From Proteiniphilum sp. UBA5283 (GTDB taxonomy: Bacteria; Bacteroidota; Bacteroidia; Bacteroidales; Dysgonomonadaceae), in the NCBI GenBank assembly GCA_002408485.1, contig DHSP01000064.1:5247-69246 (forward strand): a stretch of 64,000 bases of DNA. Reading direction: 5' to 3'. Of the stretch, positions 55,649 through 64,000 are shown in pieces (the first letter of the stretch is position 1; each line of letters starts with the position of its first letter). Under the pieces are notes generated by a model. That model made no database searches and was not told the DNA's origin. It saw nothing but the letters and a program-made list of their open reading frames with translations. The translations under genes were made by a program, and so were the position numbers.

Positions 55649-56911
55649 ATGACAGATATTTTCGAAAGGCTTAAAAGCGTCAATGGGCCGCTGGAACAGT
55701 ACCGCCAAAAAGCGGAAGGTTATTTTATGTTTCCCGAACTTGAGGGAGAAATTGGGCCGCGGATGAGGTTCCACGGCAAGGAGGTGATTACCTGGAGTTT
55801 AAACAATTACCTGGGGCTGGCCAACCATCCCGAAGTGCGTGAAGCCGATGCCAAAGCCGCAGCCGACTGGGGCATGGCTTACCCAATGGGTGCCCGCATG
55901 ATGTCGGGCCAGACAAAATACCACAAGGAGCTGGAAGAGAAACTGGCACGTTTTGAGAAGAAAGAAGCAGCCTACCTGCTAAACTACGGTTATCAGGGAA
56001 TGGTATCCATCCTCGACTCCCTCGTATCCCGCAACGACGTCATCGTCTACGATTCCGAAGCACACGCCTGCATCATGGACGGTATCTTCCTGCACAAGGC
56101 AAAGGGAGGGAAAAGCTTCGTCTATGCACACAACGATATGGAGAAATGCGAGAAGATGCTCGGTTTTGCCACCCGCAAAGCGGAAGAAAACGGCGGCGGC
56201 ATCCTGGTCATTACCGAAGGTGTTTTCGGCATGTCGGGCAGCCTGGGCAATCTCCCGGGTATCGTGAAGCTAAGGGAAAAGTACGATTTCCGGATCATGA
56301 TCGACGATGCTCACGGCTTCGGCACAATGGGTGAAACCGGTGCAGGTGCCAGCGAGCATTTCGGACTGATGGACGAGGTAGACATCTACTTTGCCACTTT
56401 TGCCAAGTCGATGGCCGGCATCGGTGCTTTTGTAGCCTCCGAGAAGGCAATTGTGGATTCGCTAAAGTACAACATGCGCTCGCAGATTTTTGCCAAGTCA
56501 CTGCCCATGCCCATGGTCATCGGTGCTTTAAAACGCCTTGAGCTGCTGCAGACGCAGCCGCAACACCGGGAAAACCTCTGGAAAATAGCCAAATCGCTTC
56601 AGTCGGGCCTGATAGCCGAAGGGTTCAACATCGGCCATACAGAGTCACCCGTCACACCGGTCTACGTGAAAGGAAACGTAGCCGAGGGAACCAACGTGGT
56701 GGTCGATCTGCGCGAAAACCACGGTATCTTCTGCTCCATCGTAGCCTACCCGGTCGTGCCCAGGGATGTGCTGATGCTCAGGCTCATCCCCACTGCTGCC
56801 CACACGCAGAAGGAGGTGGATGAAACCATCGAAGTATTCAAAAAGATCAAGGTGAACCTCGAAGCCGGAAAATACAAAGCAGAGGAAATGCAATCGATGT
56901 CGATCGAGTAA
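55649..56911 (+). CDS. PLP-dependent acyltransferase of the serine palmitoyltransferase type, probable cysteate fatty acyltransferase
   Basis: Alpha-oxoamine synthases join an amino acid to an acyl thioester with loss of CO2. The 420-residue protein has DDAHGFGTMG at 219-228, the PLP lysine Lys253 in TFAKSMAGIGA, and His139 for stacking on the cofactor. The start MTDIFERLKSVNGPLEQYRQ and the part VITWSLNNYLGLANHPEV resemble the sulfonolipid enzymes of Flavobacteria more than the sphingolipid enzymes of Bacteroides, as far as I recall. The next gene is a cysteate-synthase-like enzyme, which makes cysteate, not serine, the likely substrate. The product would then be 3-ketocapnine. A true serine palmitoyltransferase is the alternative. 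Confidence 0.85.
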   Translation: MTDIFERLKSVNGPLEQYRQKAEGYFMFPELEGEIGPRMRFHGKEVITWSLNNYLGLANHPEVREADAKAAADWGMAYPMGARMMSGQTKYHKELEEKLARFEKKEAAYLLNYGYQGMVSILDSLVSRNDVIVYDSEAHACIMDGIFLHKAKGGKSFVYAHNDMEKCEKMLGFATRKAEENGGGILVITEGVFGMSGSLGNLPGIVKLREKYDFRIMIDDAHGFGTMGETGAGASEHFGLMDEVDIYFATFAKSMAGIGAFVASEKAIVDSLKYNMRSQIFAKSLPMPMVIGALKRLELLQTQPQHRENLWKIAKSLQSGLIAEGFNIGHTESPVTPVYVKGNVAEGTNVVVDLRENHGIFCSIVAYPVVPRDVLMLRLIPTAAHTQKEVDETIEVFKKIKVNLEAGKYKAEEMQSMSIE

Positions 56912-56923
56912 CAAAATAAAAAA

Positions 56924-58252
56924 ATGCTACGTGTCAAAATACAGCACAAATACCACCTGACCTGTACCCGGTGTGGTTATGTGACACCCAACTTCTGGAC
57001 CTGGTTCGATCAGCACCAGCAATGCCCGAAGTGCGGCAGCAAACATTCCGAGGTCTGGTACAACCGACGATACCAGCGGTTGCCGCGCATCATTAAACGG
57101 AAACCGGACAGTTTCTGGCACTATTTTCCCTTTCTCCCCCTGCTGCGCCGAAGGCACATCATCTCCCGGGGAGAAGGAGCTGTGCCGGTGGAGCGATGGA
57201 CCTTTCTGGAAGAGTTTGCCAGAAAGGAGTTTGACCTCAACATCAGGGTGCATGTCTACCGCAACGACCTGAATGGCGGCACGGGCACTTTTAAGGATGT
57301 TGCTGCCTCCATGGCGGCGAGCCTTTTCAACGAGATAGGGATCAGTCAGTACTGCATCGCCTCGACGGGCAACTCGGCTACAGCCTATGCCAGATACCTC
57401 TCCATGGCGAAAGTGAACTGTTCCGTCTTCATGCCGGAAGATGCCATCAGGACCTCAGAAGCCACCATCAGTTCATACGGTCAGCAGGTCTTCCGGGTGA
57501 TGGGGGATTATGCCAGAGCGAAGGAGATCGCCGCCGGCTATGCCCAAATTCACCATATTCCGATGTCCACAGGCAACATTGATCCCATCCGTGTGGAAGC
57601 CAAGAAGACCATGGTCTTCGAGTGGCTCCGGCAGATGGATAAATTTCCCGATGTCTACATCCAGGCAGTGAGTGGTGGCACGGGTCCCATTGCCATCGAC
57701 AAAGGAATCCGGGAGATCAGACATATATATCCTGAACTGAAGAACCCCCGCTTTCTGCTGGTGCAGACCGACAAGTGCGACCCCATGGTACAGGCATGGG
57801 AGAAGGCAGAAGCGGCTGGCTTCCCGGAGGGCTACGAGCAGGATTACCCGATAATCGACAACCCACAGACGGAAGTGCCTACGCTGGCTACCGGCAATCC
57901 GGCCAGCTATCCCCTCATCGCCAGGCTGGTAAAAAATTCCGGCGGCGCCTTCTTGCGTATGCGGGAGGAGAAACTACTTTCTCTTGGCAAGCTGATGGCG
58001 TACGAACAGAAGGTGATTCCCGGTCCCGCCTCGGCAGTAGGCATGGCAGGATTTTTCGTTGCCTTGCGGAAGAACCTGATCAAGAGCGGGGAGACCGTAC
58101 TGATCAACCTGGGCGAAGGGCCCAACCGTGCACCGGCCTTTCTGGAACAGATGATCTATACCTCTCGCAACGTGAGCCATGTGGACGAATGTGAACCGCA
58201 CTCCATGGACGACTTCCGGGCGCAACTCTGGAAGGAAGTTTTGGAAAATTAA
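56924..58252 (+). CDS. Threonine-synthase-like PLP enzyme, probable cysteate synthase
   Basis: Cysteate synthase is a paralogue of threonine synthase that replaces the phosphate of O-phosphoserine with sulfite. The 442-residue protein has an N-terminal zinc ribbon (Cys14, Cys17, Cys34, Cys37). The PLP lysine is Lys124 in GGTGTFKDVAAS and the phosphate loop is STGNSATAYA. SGGTGPIAIDKGI and LINLGEGPNRAP are further active-site parts. It follows the acyltransferase gene after 12 bases and precedes a reductase gene. That context favours cysteate for capnine synthesis rather than threonine synthesis. Phosphoserine is supplied by SerA and SerC elsewhere in this window. Confidence 0.83.
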   Translation: MLRVKIQHKYHLTCTRCGYVTPNFWTWFDQHQQCPKCGSKHSEVWYNRRYQRLPRIIKRKPDSFWHYFPFLPLLRRRHIISRGEGAVPVERWTFLEEFARKEFDLNIRVHVYRNDLNGGTGTFKDVAASMAASLFNEIGISQYCIASTGNSATAYARYLSMAKVNCSVFMPEDAIRTSEATISSYGQQVFRVMGDYARAKEIAAGYAQIHHIPMSTGNIDPIRVEAKKTMVFEWLRQMDKFPDVYIQAVSGGTGPIAIDKGIREIRHIYPELKNPRFLLVQTDKCDPMVQAWEKAEAAGFPEGYEQDYPIIDNPQTEVPTLATGNPASYPLIARLVKNSGGAFLRMREEKLLSLGKLMAYEQKVIPGPASAVGMAGFFVALRKNLIKSGETVLINLGEGPNRAPAFLEQMIYTSRNVSHVDECEPHSMDDFRAQLWKEVLEN

Positions 58253-58323
58253 GCAAAACACTCAAGAGTCGAGACACAGGATTCAGGAAATTTTCAAACG
58301 GAATGCTGAAAACGAAAGACGAA

Positions 58324-59121
58324 ATGTTGAACAACAAAACCATATGGATTACGGGCGCCTCGTCGGGTATTGGCGAAGCGTGCGCCTACCTGTGGGCAAA
58401 ATCGCCGGAAAAGGTCAACCTGATTCTTACCGCCACCCGGGCCGACAGGCTGACGGAGGTACAACAGGAGTGCATCCGTCTGGGAGCCCGGTGCGAGATA
58501 TTGCCTTACGACCTCTCCGACCCGACACACATTGATACGCTAACGGACAATGCCGTGGCACTCTTCGGCAGGATCGACATCGCCTTCCTCAATGCCGGCA
58601 TCAGTCAGCGCGGCAAAACGTTGGAGACCGACTTTCAGGTAGACCGAAAAATCATGGATGTGAACTTCTTCGCACCAGTCAGGATCACCAAGAGGTTACT
58701 CCCGAAAATGATAGAGAAGGGCGGCGGAACAATTGCCGTCACCAGCAGCATCGCCGGCCGCTTTGGCTTTCCGCTGCGCTCGGCATACGCCTCCTCTAAA
58801 TTTGCCCTCTACGGCTTTTTCGAGACCGTACATGCCGAATATTACGATGAAAATATCCGTGTGGTGATGGTCTGCCCCGGCAGGGTGCGTACGCAGATCT
58901 CCTTCAACGCACTGGAGGCGGACGGCACAAAACACGGGCGGATGGACGAAGGGCAGCAAAAGGGAATAACGGCAGAGAAGGCAGCCCGGAAGATTGTGAA
59001 AGCAATCAAACAACAGAAGCCGGAAGTACTGGTGGGCGGTCCCGAGTTGCTGATGGTGTACATCAAACGGTTTATTCCTAGCCTCTCGCGAAGGCTGGTA
59101 CGGCAAATCAACGCTACCTGA
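58324..59121 (+). CDS. Short-chain dehydrogenase/reductase, probable 3-ketocapnine reductase
   Basis: The classical SDR fold is complete: TGASSGIG at 10-17, LNAG at 89-92, Ser141/142 and the Tyr155-x3-Lys159 pair (AYASSKF). The ending is rich in basic residues and has a hydrophobic stretch (LLMVYIKRFIPSLSRRLVRQ), as in membrane-associated DHRS7-like ketoreductases. In the operon it would reduce the 3-keto group made by the acyltransferase. The ATG at 58324 fits the fold; 58303 is an in-frame alternative. The role is inferred from context. Confidence 0.85.
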   Translation: MLNNKTIWITGASSGIGEACAYLWAKSPEKVNLILTATRADRLTEVQQECIRLGARCEILPYDLSDPTHIDTLTDNAVALFGRIDIAFLNAGISQRGKTLETDFQVDRKIMDVNFFAPVRITKRLLPKMIEKGGGTIAVTSSIAGRFGFPLRSAYASSKFALYGFFETVHAEYYDENIRVVMVCPGRVRTQISFNALEADGTKHGRMDEGQQKGITAEKAARKIVKAIKQQKPEVLVGGPELLMVYIKRFIPSLSRRLVRQINAT

Positions 59122-59170
59122 ACAGGTTATTCCACTCAACCGGATTCACACTTAATCAATCTCTCAACAA

Positions 59171-60268
59171 ATGGCACAAGACTATAATATTGCCGGCATC
59201 CAGCAGGTAGGCATCGGAGTTGAAAATCTCTACGAAGCCTGGAAGTACTACATTGAACTGTTCCAGATGGACATCCGCATCCTGGAGGACAACAAGGTGG
59301 CGGAGCTGATGCTGCCCTACACCGGCGGAAAGCCACAGCGGCGGCATGCCGCCATTGCGGTCAACATGCAGGGCGGCGGCGGTTTTGAGGTGTGGCAGTA
59401 CGCCGAACGGAAACCGCAACCTCTCTCCTACGAACTGAAGATGGGCGACCTGGGAGTGTTGGTCTGTAAGATCAAAAGCAGGAATGTGGCGCATGCATTC
59501 AATGCCTTCTCCCGGAACCCCAAAGCAAGACTTGCCGGCGATCTGAACGACAACATCGGCGGCGGGCAGACTTTTTACCTGAAAGACCCCTACGGAAACC
59601 TGTTCCAGGTGGTACAGGACGACTATCTCTTCAAGGACGAAGGTCAGCTCACCGGCGGCGTGGCGGGCGTCACCATCGGCGTCACCGATATTGAGAGGGC
59701 GATGACGGTTTACAAAGATATTTTGGGGTACGACACAGTCCTGGCCGACGAAACCGGTGTTTTTCCCGATTATGAGGCACTGCCCGGGGGAACGGGACGC
59801 TTCCGCCGACGTCTGCTGGGCCACTCCCGACCGAGAAAAGGAAGCTTCAGCGAGCTGTTCGGTCCTTCCCGCATCGAATTGGTGCAGGCGCTGAACCGCA
59901 CCCCGCGAAAGATTTACGAAGGTCGCTTCTGGGGAGATCCTGGCTTTATCCAGGTCTGCTTCGACATCCGCAACATGGAGGCCCTTGGCAAACACTGTGC
60001 AGCGCTGGGATACCCCTTCACGGTGGACACCACACAGAAATTCAGAGAAGGAAGCTCATTTGACATGGGCGATGCAGCGGGCCAGTTCGCCTACATCGAA
60101 GATCCGGACGGCACGCTGATCGAGTTCGTGGAGACCCACAAGGTGCCGCTGGTGAAAAAGCTGGGGCTGAGCATCAACCTGCAAAACAGGGATCCCGAAA
60201 AGCCGCTCCCCCGCTGGATGCTGAAGGCACTGAGCCTGATGCGGGTCAAACCGGAGCGTTTGCAATAA
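59171..60268 (+). CDS. Double VOC-domain protein at the end of the lipid operon
   Basis: The 365-residue protein has two glyoxalase/dioxygenase-type (VOC) modules. The first begins GIQQVGIGVENLYEAWKYYI and includes KDPYGNLFQVVQDD; the second begins VAGVTIGVTDIERAMTVYKD and ends IEDPDGTLIEFVETHK. The glutamates and histidines at module ends could bind a metal. I do not know its substrate. It lies 49 bases after the reductase gene, on the same strand and before a terminator. It may act on the sulfonolipid or its precursor, but could also be an unrelated passenger. Confidence 0.82.
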   Translation: MAQDYNIAGIQQVGIGVENLYEAWKYYIELFQMDIRILEDNKVAELMLPYTGGKPQRRHAAIAVNMQGGGGFEVWQYAERKPQPLSYELKMGDLGVLVCKIKSRNVAHAFNAFSRNPKARLAGDLNDNIGGGQTFYLKDPYGNLFQVVQDDYLFKDEGQLTGGVAGVTIGVTDIERAMTVYKDILGYDTVLADETGVFPDYEALPGGTGRFRRRLLGHSRPRKGSFSELFGPSRIELVQALNRTPRKIYEGRFWGDPGFIQVCFDIRNMEALGKHCAALGYPFTVDTTQKFREGSSFDMGDAAGQFAYIEDPDGTLIEFVETHKVPLVKKLGLSINLQNRDPEKPLPRWMLKALSLMRVKPERLQ

Positions 60269-60273
60269 CCGCC

Positions 60274-60313
60274 AAAAGGCAGAAACCCTGCTTCCTCCGC
60301 GGTGTGCCTTTTT
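60274..60313 (+). terminator. Terminator after the lipid operon
   Basis: AAAAGGCA pairs with TGCCTTTT around a 23-base loop that holds a small GCAG/CTGC stem, and is followed by one more T. It starts six bases after the VOC stop codon and separates this operon from the type IX secretion genes. Confidence 0.6.
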
Positions 60314-60401
60314 GCTTTACTCGACACAGAGGGCAAACCAATTTTCACGCATTACCCCTTAATTAATACAATTATTCGCTCATTTTCCCGTTATACAGAT
60401 A

Positions 60402-61379
60402 ATGAGAAAACGACGGTTGCACTGTTTTTTGTTGTTTATGCTGTCCTGCACCTCCATAATGCAGGCACAATGGGATGCACCGTTCAGTCACTACTGGGCG
60501 GTGAAGGCTTTTTATAACCCTGCCTTTGCCGGCGAAACGGAACAGATACGGAGCGCAGTACTCTACCGGCATCAGTGGGCAGGCATAGAAAATGCCCCCA
60601 AAAGGGGGGTGCTGACTGCCGATATGCCGGTGGAGTTTCTGCGACGGCGACACGGCACCGGGATTGTCGTCAGTTTCGAACAAATGAGATCCCTGCGCAA
60701 TGATTTGCTGGGCGGCCAATACAGCTATCGCCGGGAGATTGGGAAGGGAGCGCTGCAGATCGGGATACAGGCCGGCATCCGGAGATTGAAATTTGATGCA
60801 GGCAGCCTGACATATACTCCCGGTGCAGGACCTTACCAGCGCGGCATGCTGCAGGTAAATCCCGTGGACAGACAGCTGCCGGATCTGAATGCCGGCATTG
60901 CCTGGAGCAGCCCCCATGCTTTCGCAGGCCTGTCGGTACTGCATCTGACCCAACCCGGATTCTATGCCTACAACGACTCCCTGCCGGCGATCGACCTTCA
61001 GACCGACTCTGCCCGTTCCTCAATTCCCCGCTCTTATCATTTCATGGCCGGATACAATATTTCGTTGTTTGCTCCGTTAATCATACAACCGATGGTATGG
61101 ATGCAGTCCAGTCTCAGCGGGACGGAGGCGCATGCAACGCTGCGCCTGGAATACGGCCACAAATTCTCGGGCGGCTTTACCTGGTCTCCCGGCGAAGGAT
61201 ATGTTGTTTTTGGCAGTACCACCTTTCAGGATCTGGAAATGGGATATGCATACAACAAACATACCACCGGCCCGGGTAGTGAAAGTAAAGGCAGCCACGA
61301 ACTCTACCTCCGCTATGATCTGCCGTTGGATTATTTCAGACCGAAGGTGCAGCCGCAAAAGAGTATCCGGCTATTGTGA
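60402..61379 (+). CDS. PorP/SprF-family type IX secretion protein
   Basis: These outer-membrane barrel proteins work with the type IX secretion system or its attachment complex. The signal peptide ends near MQAQ, followed by the family start WDAPFSHYWAVKAFYNPAFA and YRHQWAGIENAPKRG. The rest is strand-rich (FRYDLPLDYF-like end: LYLRYDLPLDYFRPKVQP). Length is 325 residues. gldK, gldL and gldM follow in the standard order. Confidence 0.93.
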   Translation: MRKRRLHCFLLFMLSCTSIMQAQWDAPFSHYWAVKAFYNPAFAGETEQIRSAVLYRHQWAGIENAPKRGVLTADMPVEFLRRRHGTGIVVSFEQMRSLRNDLLGGQYSYRREIGKGALQIGIQAGIRRLKFDAGSLTYTPGAGPYQRGMLQVNPVDRQLPDLNAGIAWSSPHAFAGLSVLHLTQPGFYAYNDSLPAIDLQTDSARSSIPRSYHFMAGYNISLFAPLIIQPMVWMQSSLSGTEAHATLRLEYGHKFSGGFTWSPGEGYVVFGSTTFQDLEMGYAYNKHTTGPGSESKGSHELYLRYDLPLDYFRPKVQPQKSIRLL

Positions 61380-61459
61380 AATTAAGAAGGTTCAGAAAAA
61401 CAGAAACGAACCGCTAAGAACAAATTGTATGGTAATTACGGAAAACTGACAACCAACAT

Positions 61460-62872
61460 ATGAAGAAATATTTCCTTTTCCTTACACTGATGATGCTGGT
61501 GATCTCCTGCGGCCGGCCCGGCATCGGCAGCATGGGCGGTGAGTTGACCGGGGTTCCGGTAGGAAAGGTGTGGGACGAACCCACACCCTACAACATGGTG
61601 CTCGTCACGCGCGGCTCCATCACCATGGGTCCCGGCAACATCGACTCGCTCTGGGGCATCACCATCCCCACAAGAGGTATCTCGGTCGACAATTTCTGGA
61701 TGGACGAAACGGAAATCACCAACTCACAGTACAAGCAGTTTGTCTACTGGGTGCGCGACTCCATCATCCGCGAACGGATTGCCGACCCGCGCTATGCGGG
61801 CGACGACTTTTACAAGATTACCGAAAATGAATACGGCGATCCTGTCACACCGCACCTCAACTGGTCCATCCCCATCCCCTGGAGCCGCAACACCGAAGAG
61901 GAGGAGGCAGCCATCAACAGCCTCTACGTCACCCACCCCATCACGGGACAGAGAATGCTCGACGCCGCGCAACTCAACTTTCGCTACGAGTGGTTCGATG
62001 CGGCAGAGGCAGCCCGCCGGCAACGACAGCTCAACAAGGTGCAGGCGACAGCTACCGGAAGTGGGAACAGTGATGCAGAAACAGTGATGATCTCCAAAGA
62101 TACCGCCTATGTCGCCTTCAACGGACAAATCGTCAACGAGACCATCACCCGCCCCCTGAGTAGCCTCTACGACTTCGTCCACACCCGCATCGTCAATATC
62201 TACCCCGACACCACCACCTGGGTCAACGACTTCCCCAACGCCAACAACGAAGTCTACATGCGCAACTACTTCTCCCACCCCGCCTACGCACACCATCCTG
62301 TGGTGGGAGTCACCTGGGAGCAAGCCACCGCCTTCTGCGAGTGGCGAACAATGTTCCTACGCCGGAGCATCAACAGAGAAGGAGTACAAATTGAAAAATA
62401 CCGACTGCCCACCGAGGCAGAGTGGGAACTGGCAGCACGCAACGCCAACAGCGACAGTCGCTACCCCTGGGAAACAGGCGACGGAAAAAGTGCCCCCGAC
62501 TGCTACCAGGCTAACTTCAACCCCGGCGAGGGAGCCTATGCGGCGGACAACCACCTCATCCCGGCTCGGGTACGCAGCTTCAAGCCCAACCAGTTCGGAC
62601 TCTACGACATGGCGGGCAACGTGGCCGAGTGGACCTCCACCGCCTACAGCAGCTCCGGCCTCGAGCTGATGAACGACCTCAACCCGGAGTATCGCTACAA
62701 CGCACAGGCAGACGATCCCGGCATCCTGAAACGCAAGGTGGTGAAGGGAGGCTCCTGGAAAGACAACGCCACCTTCATCCGTTCCGACATCCGTGACTCG
62801 GAGCTGCAGCACAAGGGGCGCTCCTGGATCGGGTTCCGCTGCGTACGCACCCAGGTGGGTACCGGGAAGTAA
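61460..62872 (+). CDS. gldK: Type IX secretion lipoprotein GldK/PorK
   Basis: GldK/PorK forms, with GldN/PorN, the periplasmic ring of the type IX secretion system. The signal peptide has a lipobox ending at Cys17 (MKKYFLFLTLMMLVISC). The body is a formylglycine-generating-enzyme-like (SUMF1) fold, with FWMDETEITNSQYKQFVYWV, YRLPTEAEWELAARN, GLYDMAGNVAEWTSTAYS and a late GGSWKDNATFIRSD. The catalytic role is thought to be lost in this family. Length is 470 residues. gldL starts 30 bases on. Confidence 0.95.
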   Translation: MKKYFLFLTLMMLVISCGRPGIGSMGGELTGVPVGKVWDEPTPYNMVLVTRGSITMGPGNIDSLWGITIPTRGISVDNFWMDETEITNSQYKQFVYWVRDSIIRERIADPRYAGDDFYKITENEYGDPVTPHLNWSIPIPWSRNTEEEEAAINSLYVTHPITGQRMLDAAQLNFRYEWFDAAEAARRQRQLNKVQATATGSGNSDAETVMISKDTAYVAFNGQIVNETITRPLSSLYDFVHTRIVNIYPDTTTWVNDFPNANNEVYMRNYFSHPAYAHHPVVGVTWEQATAFCEWRTMFLRRSINREGVQIEKYRLPTEAEWELAARNANSDSRYPWETGDGKSAPDCYQANFNPGEGAYAADNHLIPARVRSFKPNQFGLYDMAGNVAEWTSTAYSSSGLELMNDLNPEYRYNAQADDPGILKRKVVKGGSWKDNATFIRSDIRDSELQHKGRSWIGFRCVRTQVGTGK

Positions 62873-62902
62873 AAGCACAAACAGCAACAAAACAGCAATC
62901 CT

Positions 62903-63619
62903 ATGAATGCATACCACAGATATAAAAACCGACTGGAACGATACCTGCAGACCGAACGAGGGAAACGTTTCATCAATTTTGCATACAGCTTTGGCGCGGC
63001 CATCGTGATCCTGGGCGCCATGTTCAAGCTGCTACACTTTCCCTTTGGCAACGAGATGCTCTTTATCGGGATGATGACCGAGGTATGTGTGTTTATCATC
63101 TCCGCCTTCGACACCCCCGTGCGCGACTATCCCTGGGAGCAGGTGTTTCCGGCACTCACCTCACCGAACCCCGAGGAGCAGCCTGATTTCGGGACCGATG
63201 CCCTTGCACCTCCATCCACCTCGTCCCAGGTCACCCGAGTACAAGATATGCATACCGGAAATCAGTCCCAGCAACCCCACTCAGATACAATACCCGCAAT
63301 TTCCACCCATCTCGCCAACCACACCGAAGAGTACACCAAACAAATGGAGAGTTTGAACCGCACCCTTTCCGGCCTCAATTCACTTTATGAACTACAACTG
63401 AAAGGAATCAGCGGACAGATCGACACCATCGAGCAAATCAACCGGGGACTGCAACGACTGAAGACCACCTACAGCGACACCTTGCCCGACGGCACCGTAA
63501 TCGGCCGCGAGACCGAACGGATGGCAGCACAGCTGCACGAGCTGAACGAAGCCTATGCCCGCATGCTGCAGGCCATGACCGTACACAGAGGCGGCAATAG
63601 CACAGCCTCTCAACCCTAA
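62903..63619 (+). CDS. gldL: Type IX secretion inner-membrane motor protein GldL/PorL
   Basis: GldL/PorL and GldM/PorM form the proton-driven motor of the system. Two membrane helices lie at about 22-40 and 47-68 (NFAYSFGAAIVILGAMFKLL and MLFIGMMTEVCVFIISAF), with a glutamate in the second helix where the motor glutamate is expected. The cytoplasmic tail has a long helix, here ending in TERMAAQLHELNEAYARMLQ. Length is 238 residues. gldM follows after 13 bases. Confidence 0.95.
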   Translation: MNAYHRYKNRLERYLQTERGKRFINFAYSFGAAIVILGAMFKLLHFPFGNEMLFIGMMTEVCVFIISAFDTPVRDYPWEQVFPALTSPNPEEQPDFGTDALAPPSTSSQVTRVQDMHTGNQSQQPHSDTIPAISTHLANHTEEYTKQMESLNRTLSGLNSLYELQLKGISGQIDTIEQINRGLQRLKTTYSDTLPDGTVIGRETERMAAQLHELNEAYARMLQAMTVHRGGNSTASQP

Positions 63620-63632
63620 TTCATTTCCACAC

Positions 63633-64000
63633 ATGGCAGTAAACAGTCCCAACTCCCCCCGACAGAAGATGATCAACCTGATGTACCTCGTCTTCATTGC
63701 GATGCTGGCCCTCAACGTTCTCGGTAGAGGTACTCGACGGCTTCGGGGTGGTGGATGAACGGCTCGGCCATTCCTCACTGACCATGGAAGAACGAAACAA
63801 ACAAATCATGGAGGAACTTGCTGCCTACCACCACACCAACCCGGAGAAGGCGGATGCGAATGGTACAACAAAGGGACGCAAGTACGCAGAATGAGCGACT
63901 CCCTCACGCAGTATATCAACAACCTGAAACAACAGATGGTGCAAGAAGCGGACGGAAAGCGAGGCAATATCCACCACATCCGACATAAAGACGACCTCGA
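63633..64000 (+). pseudogene. gldM: Type IX secretion motor protein GldM/PorM, partial and with two compensating frameshifts
   Basis: The start is intact: MAVNSPNSPRQKMINLMYLV with the membrane helix that follows (to LALNV). At about 63720 the family sequence continues one frame over (VEVLDGFGVVDERL to AAYHHTNPEKAD), and near 63853-63858 it returns to the first frame (EWYNKGTQVRRMSDSL, then LTQYINNLKQ). Read straight, the first frame stops at 63759-63761. The changes are one extra base near 63720-63723 and one missing (or two extra) base near 63853-63858. The gene runs off the window. Because gldM is essential for the system, sequencing errors are as likely as a true pseudogene. Confidence 0.88.

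Noticed and set aside
55649..56911. Annotation as glycine C-acetyltransferase or 8-amino-7-oxononanoate synthase.
   Set aside because: These belong to the same superfamily, but no biotin or threonine-degradation gene is near, and the cysteate-synthase-like and reductase neighbours fit a lipid pathway better.
1..64000. Search by eye for tRNA, rRNA, CRISPR arrays, insertion sequences, integrases and phage genes.
   Set aside because: No cloverleaf-like gap, repeat-spacer pattern, transposase or terminal repeat was seen. A short or diverged element could still have been missed.

Overview
The window comes from a member of the Bacteroidota, most likely order Bacteroidales and possibly close to the Porphyromonadaceae/Dysgonomonadaceae. 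The evidence is a SusC/SusD pair, a fused MurF-Alr enzyme, GSCFA, DUF5063, DUF3078 and DUF4834 families, type IX secretion genes (PorP/SprF, GldK, GldL, GldM), a short primary sigma factor, and many TAnnTTTG promoter boxes with few Shine-Dalgarno sequences. No tRNA, rRNA, CRISPR array, insertion sequence or phage gene was found. The family-level placement is inference.

Layout. 1-4.6 kb: a SusC-type transporter carrying an in-frame TAG, then its SusD lipoprotein. 4.6-8.9 kb: gdhA on the minus strand, then trmB, an Mrp/ApbC ATPase and a Nudix hydrolase. 8.9-16.2 kb: a 995-residue TPR protein, a plug-less outer-membrane barrel and a class A penicillin-binding protein. 16.2-18.7 kb: a BlaI/BlaR1-like pair in which the metallopeptidase is fused to TonB C-terminal and carboxypeptidase-regulatory-like domains. 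18.8-20.9 kb: serA-serC. 21.1-26.3 kb: recR, a membrane protein, a GNAT acetyltransferase, a YrdC/Sua5 protein, a ClC channel and fmt. 26.3-33.3 kb: a DUF3078 barrel on the minus strand, then lemA, two TPM-domain proteins, miaA, lysA and a family 2 glycosyltransferase. 33.4-37.5 kb: an HtrA protease, the primary sigma factor and an OmpA-like protein. 37.7-43.8 kb, minus strand: DUF5063, an exonuclease, an RlmI-like methyltransferase, a GSCFA protein and murF-alr. 44.1-46.5 kb: an unusual trio of a membrane protein, a subtilase without a signal peptide and a free-standing propeptide-like small protein. 46.5-51.5 kb: rimP-nusA-infB. 51.8-55.5 kb: an OmpH/Skp chaperone, murI, cvpA, psd, pssA and DUF4834. 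55.6-60.3 kb: a probable sulfonolipid (capnine) operon plus a double-VOC protein. 60.4-64.0 kb: a type IX secretion operon whose gldM is frameshifted and runs off the window.

How the genes work together. Most of the window is envelope building and housekeeping. Peptidoglycan supply (murI, murF-alr, lysA, PBP1A), phospholipid synthesis (psd, pssA) and probable sulfonolipid synthesis sit together with outer-membrane transport, folding (Skp, HtrA) and type IX secretion. Transcription and translation factors (sigma factor, nusA, infB, rimP, fmt, miaA, trmB) fill the gaps.

The most interesting items are the putative capnine operon with an unexplained VOC enzyme at its end, the subtilase/propeptide-like cassette, a leader RNA with its own promoter, terminator and 31-codon ORF before the GSCFA gene, a terminator-like hairpin just after the rimP-nusA-infB promoter, and the two broken genes (susC and gldM).
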